A DNA stretch of 64,000 bases from Nioella nitratireducens (GTDB lineage Bacteria; Pseudomonadota; Alphaproteobacteria; Rhodobacterales; Rhodobacteraceae), in the NCBI RefSeq assembly GCF_001879715.1, contig NZ_MNBW01000006.1, positions 1 to 64,000 of the forward strand, given 5' to 3'. The stretch's first letter is position 1, and each line of letters starts with the position of its first letter. A program made the position numbers and the translations under genes. Of this stretch, positions 62,947 through 64,000 are shown piece after piece. The notes below the pieces were generated by a model that saw only the letters and a program-made list of their open reading frames with translations, was not told where the DNA came from and searched no databases.

Positions 62947-63936
62947 TCAGCGCACCTTCAGGACGATCTTGCCGATATGGGTCGAGCCTTCCATCCGGGC
63001 ATGGGCCTTGGCGGCGTCTTCCAGCGGGAACTCGGAATCCATCACCGGGCCAAGTTTGCCAGCCTCCAACAGGGGCCAGACGTTTTGCGCCAGCTCTGCG
63101 GCAATGCGCGCTTTGGCGTCAACACTTTGGGGGCGCAGGGTCGAGCCGGTCATGGTCAACCGACGCGTCATCAGCGGCGCGAAATTCACCTCGGCCTTGG
63201 GGCCTTGCAGGAAGGCGATCTGCACCAGGCGTCCGTCCTCGGCCAGCGCCGCGAGGTTGCGGGGAATATAGGGCCCGCCGACCATGTCGAGGATCAGGTC
63301 GGCCCCACCTTCGGATGTCATCACCTCGACGAAGTCCTCATCGCGGTAGTTGATCGCCCGCTCCGCGCCCAGATCGACGCAGGCGGCGCATTTGTCGGCG
63401 GACCCCGCGGTGGCAAAGACCCGTGCGCCGAATTCCCGCGCCAGTTGGATCGCCGTGGTTCCGATACCGGAGGACCCGCCATGGACGAGGAACCGCTCGC
63501 CCGCGCGCAAGCCCCCGCGCATGAAGACATTGGACCAGACGGTGAAATAGGTCTCGCACAGCGCCGCGGCGCGGTCCATCGCCATGCCCTCGGGCACCGG
63601 CAGCGCATGATCGGCGAAGGTCAGAACGTAGTCGGCATAACCACCGCCGGGCAACAGCGCCGTCACCTTGTCGCCAACCTGCCAGCGTGACACGCCCGGC
63701 CCAACGGCGGCGACGGTCCCCGCCGCCTCCAGTCCCGGCAGGGGCGAGGCATCGGGCGGCGGGGCATACATGCCCGCGCGTTGCAACGCGTCGGGGCGGT
63801 TCACCCCGGCATAGTCCACCGCGATCAGGATCTGGCCCGCGCCGGGCATGGGCACGGGCACCTCGACCGGGCGCAGAACCTCGGGGCCGCCGGGTTTGCT
63901 GATTTCCACGGCGCGCATGGTGTCGGGAACGGTCAT
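62947..63936 (-). CDS. NADPH:quinone oxidoreductase, zinc-independent MDR type
   Basis: 329 aa. VDYAGVNRPDALQRAG, LPGLEAAGTVAAVG and the NADPH-binding VHGGSSGIGTTAIQLAREFGA mark the quinone reductase/PIG3 group. The zinc Cys residues of alcohol dehydrogenases are absent. It reduces quinones using NADPH. It starts three bases after the stop of the partial gene at the window edge. Confidence 0.92.
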   Translation of the reverse strand: MTVPDTMRAVEISKPGGPEVLRPVEVPVPMPGAGQILIAVDYAGVNRPDALQRAGMYAPPPDASPLPGLEAAGTVAAVGPGVSRWQVGDKVTALLPGGGYADYVLTFADHALPVPEGMAMDRAAALCETYFTVWSNVFMRGGLRAGERFLVHGGSSGIGTTAIQLAREFGARVFATAGSADKCAACVDLGAERAINYRDEDFVEVMTSEGGADLILDMVGGPYIPRNLAALAEDGRLVQIAFLQGPKAEVNFAPLMTRRLTMTGSTLRPQSVDAKARIAAELAQNVWPLLEAGKLGPVMDSEFPLEDAAKAHARMEGSTHIGKIVLKVR

Positions 63937-63939
63937 GAC

Positions 63940-63999
63940 TCAGAAATCCTCTTGCCTTTTCGGGGTGCCCCAATGTCCGGGCATGTCGGCCATGGCGCC
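63940..63999 (-). CDS. C-terminal end of an unidentified gene, cut by the window edge
   Basis: On the minus strand the frame reads GAMADMPGHWGTPKRQEDF and ends TGA 63942-63940. The 3-base spacing to the quinone oxidoreductase start suggests an operon. It may be the end of a longer gene or, less likely, a 17-codon ORF from the internal ATG. Product unknown. Confidence 0.45.
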   Translation of the reverse strand, partial: GAMADMPGHWGTPKRQEDF

Positions 64000-64000
64000 G

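Noticed and set aside
1-64000. CRISPR array, integrated prophage or conjugative element
   Set aside because: No spaced direct repeats of 25-40 bases, no integrase, capsid or relaxase genes. The only mobile element seen is the IS630 copy.

Overview
The window is high-GC, densely coded DNA from an alphaproteobacterium, most likely a member of the Rhodobacteraceae (roseobacter/Paracoccaceae group). Three things point there: a LexA box of the alphaproteobacterial GAAC-N7-GAAC type in front of imuB, the cell-cycle regulator family TrcR (DUF1013), and an frcR-frcBCAK fructose locus like that of Sinorhizobium. Gene neighbourhoods such as uvrC-pgsA-moaD-moaE look like ordinary chromosomal housekeeping DNA. 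No rRNA, tRNA or CRISPR array was recognised by eye.

Layout. 1-9.4 kb: an orphan SOS-controlled imuB, a SulP transporter with a universal stress protein, an MFS carrier, and an iron(III) ABC binding protein and permease without an ATPase gene. 9.5-14.1 kb: a marR-adaptor-RND pump operon. 14.2-17.7 kb: an NhaA antiporter fused to a DsbA-like domain that lacks its cysteines, then betA. 17.7-18.4 kb: a gene-poor gap with 11-bp phased G-rich repeats ahead of kpsF. 19.3-25.3 kb: the fructose regulon (ROK repressor, ABC importer, FrcK, PfkB kinase).

25.3-33.2 kb is a compact redox module: a two-component system, a PepSY protein, a b-type cytochrome, an Asp-rich exported protein, two tandem DUF2271 proteins, a PepSY-flavodoxin-FNR membrane reductase and the FMN transferase ApbE. 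Both DUF2271 copies carry NGITGAS, which resembles the ApbE flavinylation motif. The two outward promoters share an 11-bp-spaced CTGA direct repeat that suits the adjacent OmpR-type regulator. I read this as an envelope electron-transfer chain with covalently bound flavin.

36.0-39.3 kb is a lower-GC insertion between pncB and arfB. It holds an operon of a small membrane protein, an ImmA/IrrE-type metallopeptidase and a Beta-family protein. An IS630-family element has split the first gene cleanly in two: TA is duplicated at both ends and the reading frame is restored if the IS is removed. Just upstream, arfB is preceded by a promoter-like TTGACA, an 18-codon ORF with a strong Shine-Dalgarno, a structure able to mask that Shine-Dalgarno, a terminator and a second copy of the 11-bp repeat array. 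This could be an attenuated leader or an independent small RNA.

40-64 kb is mostly housekeeping: a queuosine precursor transporter, an aminotransferase, sseA, smpB, trmO, dapA, a lytic transglycosylase, a membrane NYN RNase, an S49 peptidase, a Ca/Na exchanger, a pteridine-reductase-like SDR, an AT-rich gap with a DnaA box, uvrC-pgsA-moaDE, RNase T2, trcR, clpS, an arsR-SRPBCC-YCII operon, an MFS exporter with a His-rich tail and a quinone oxidoreductase.
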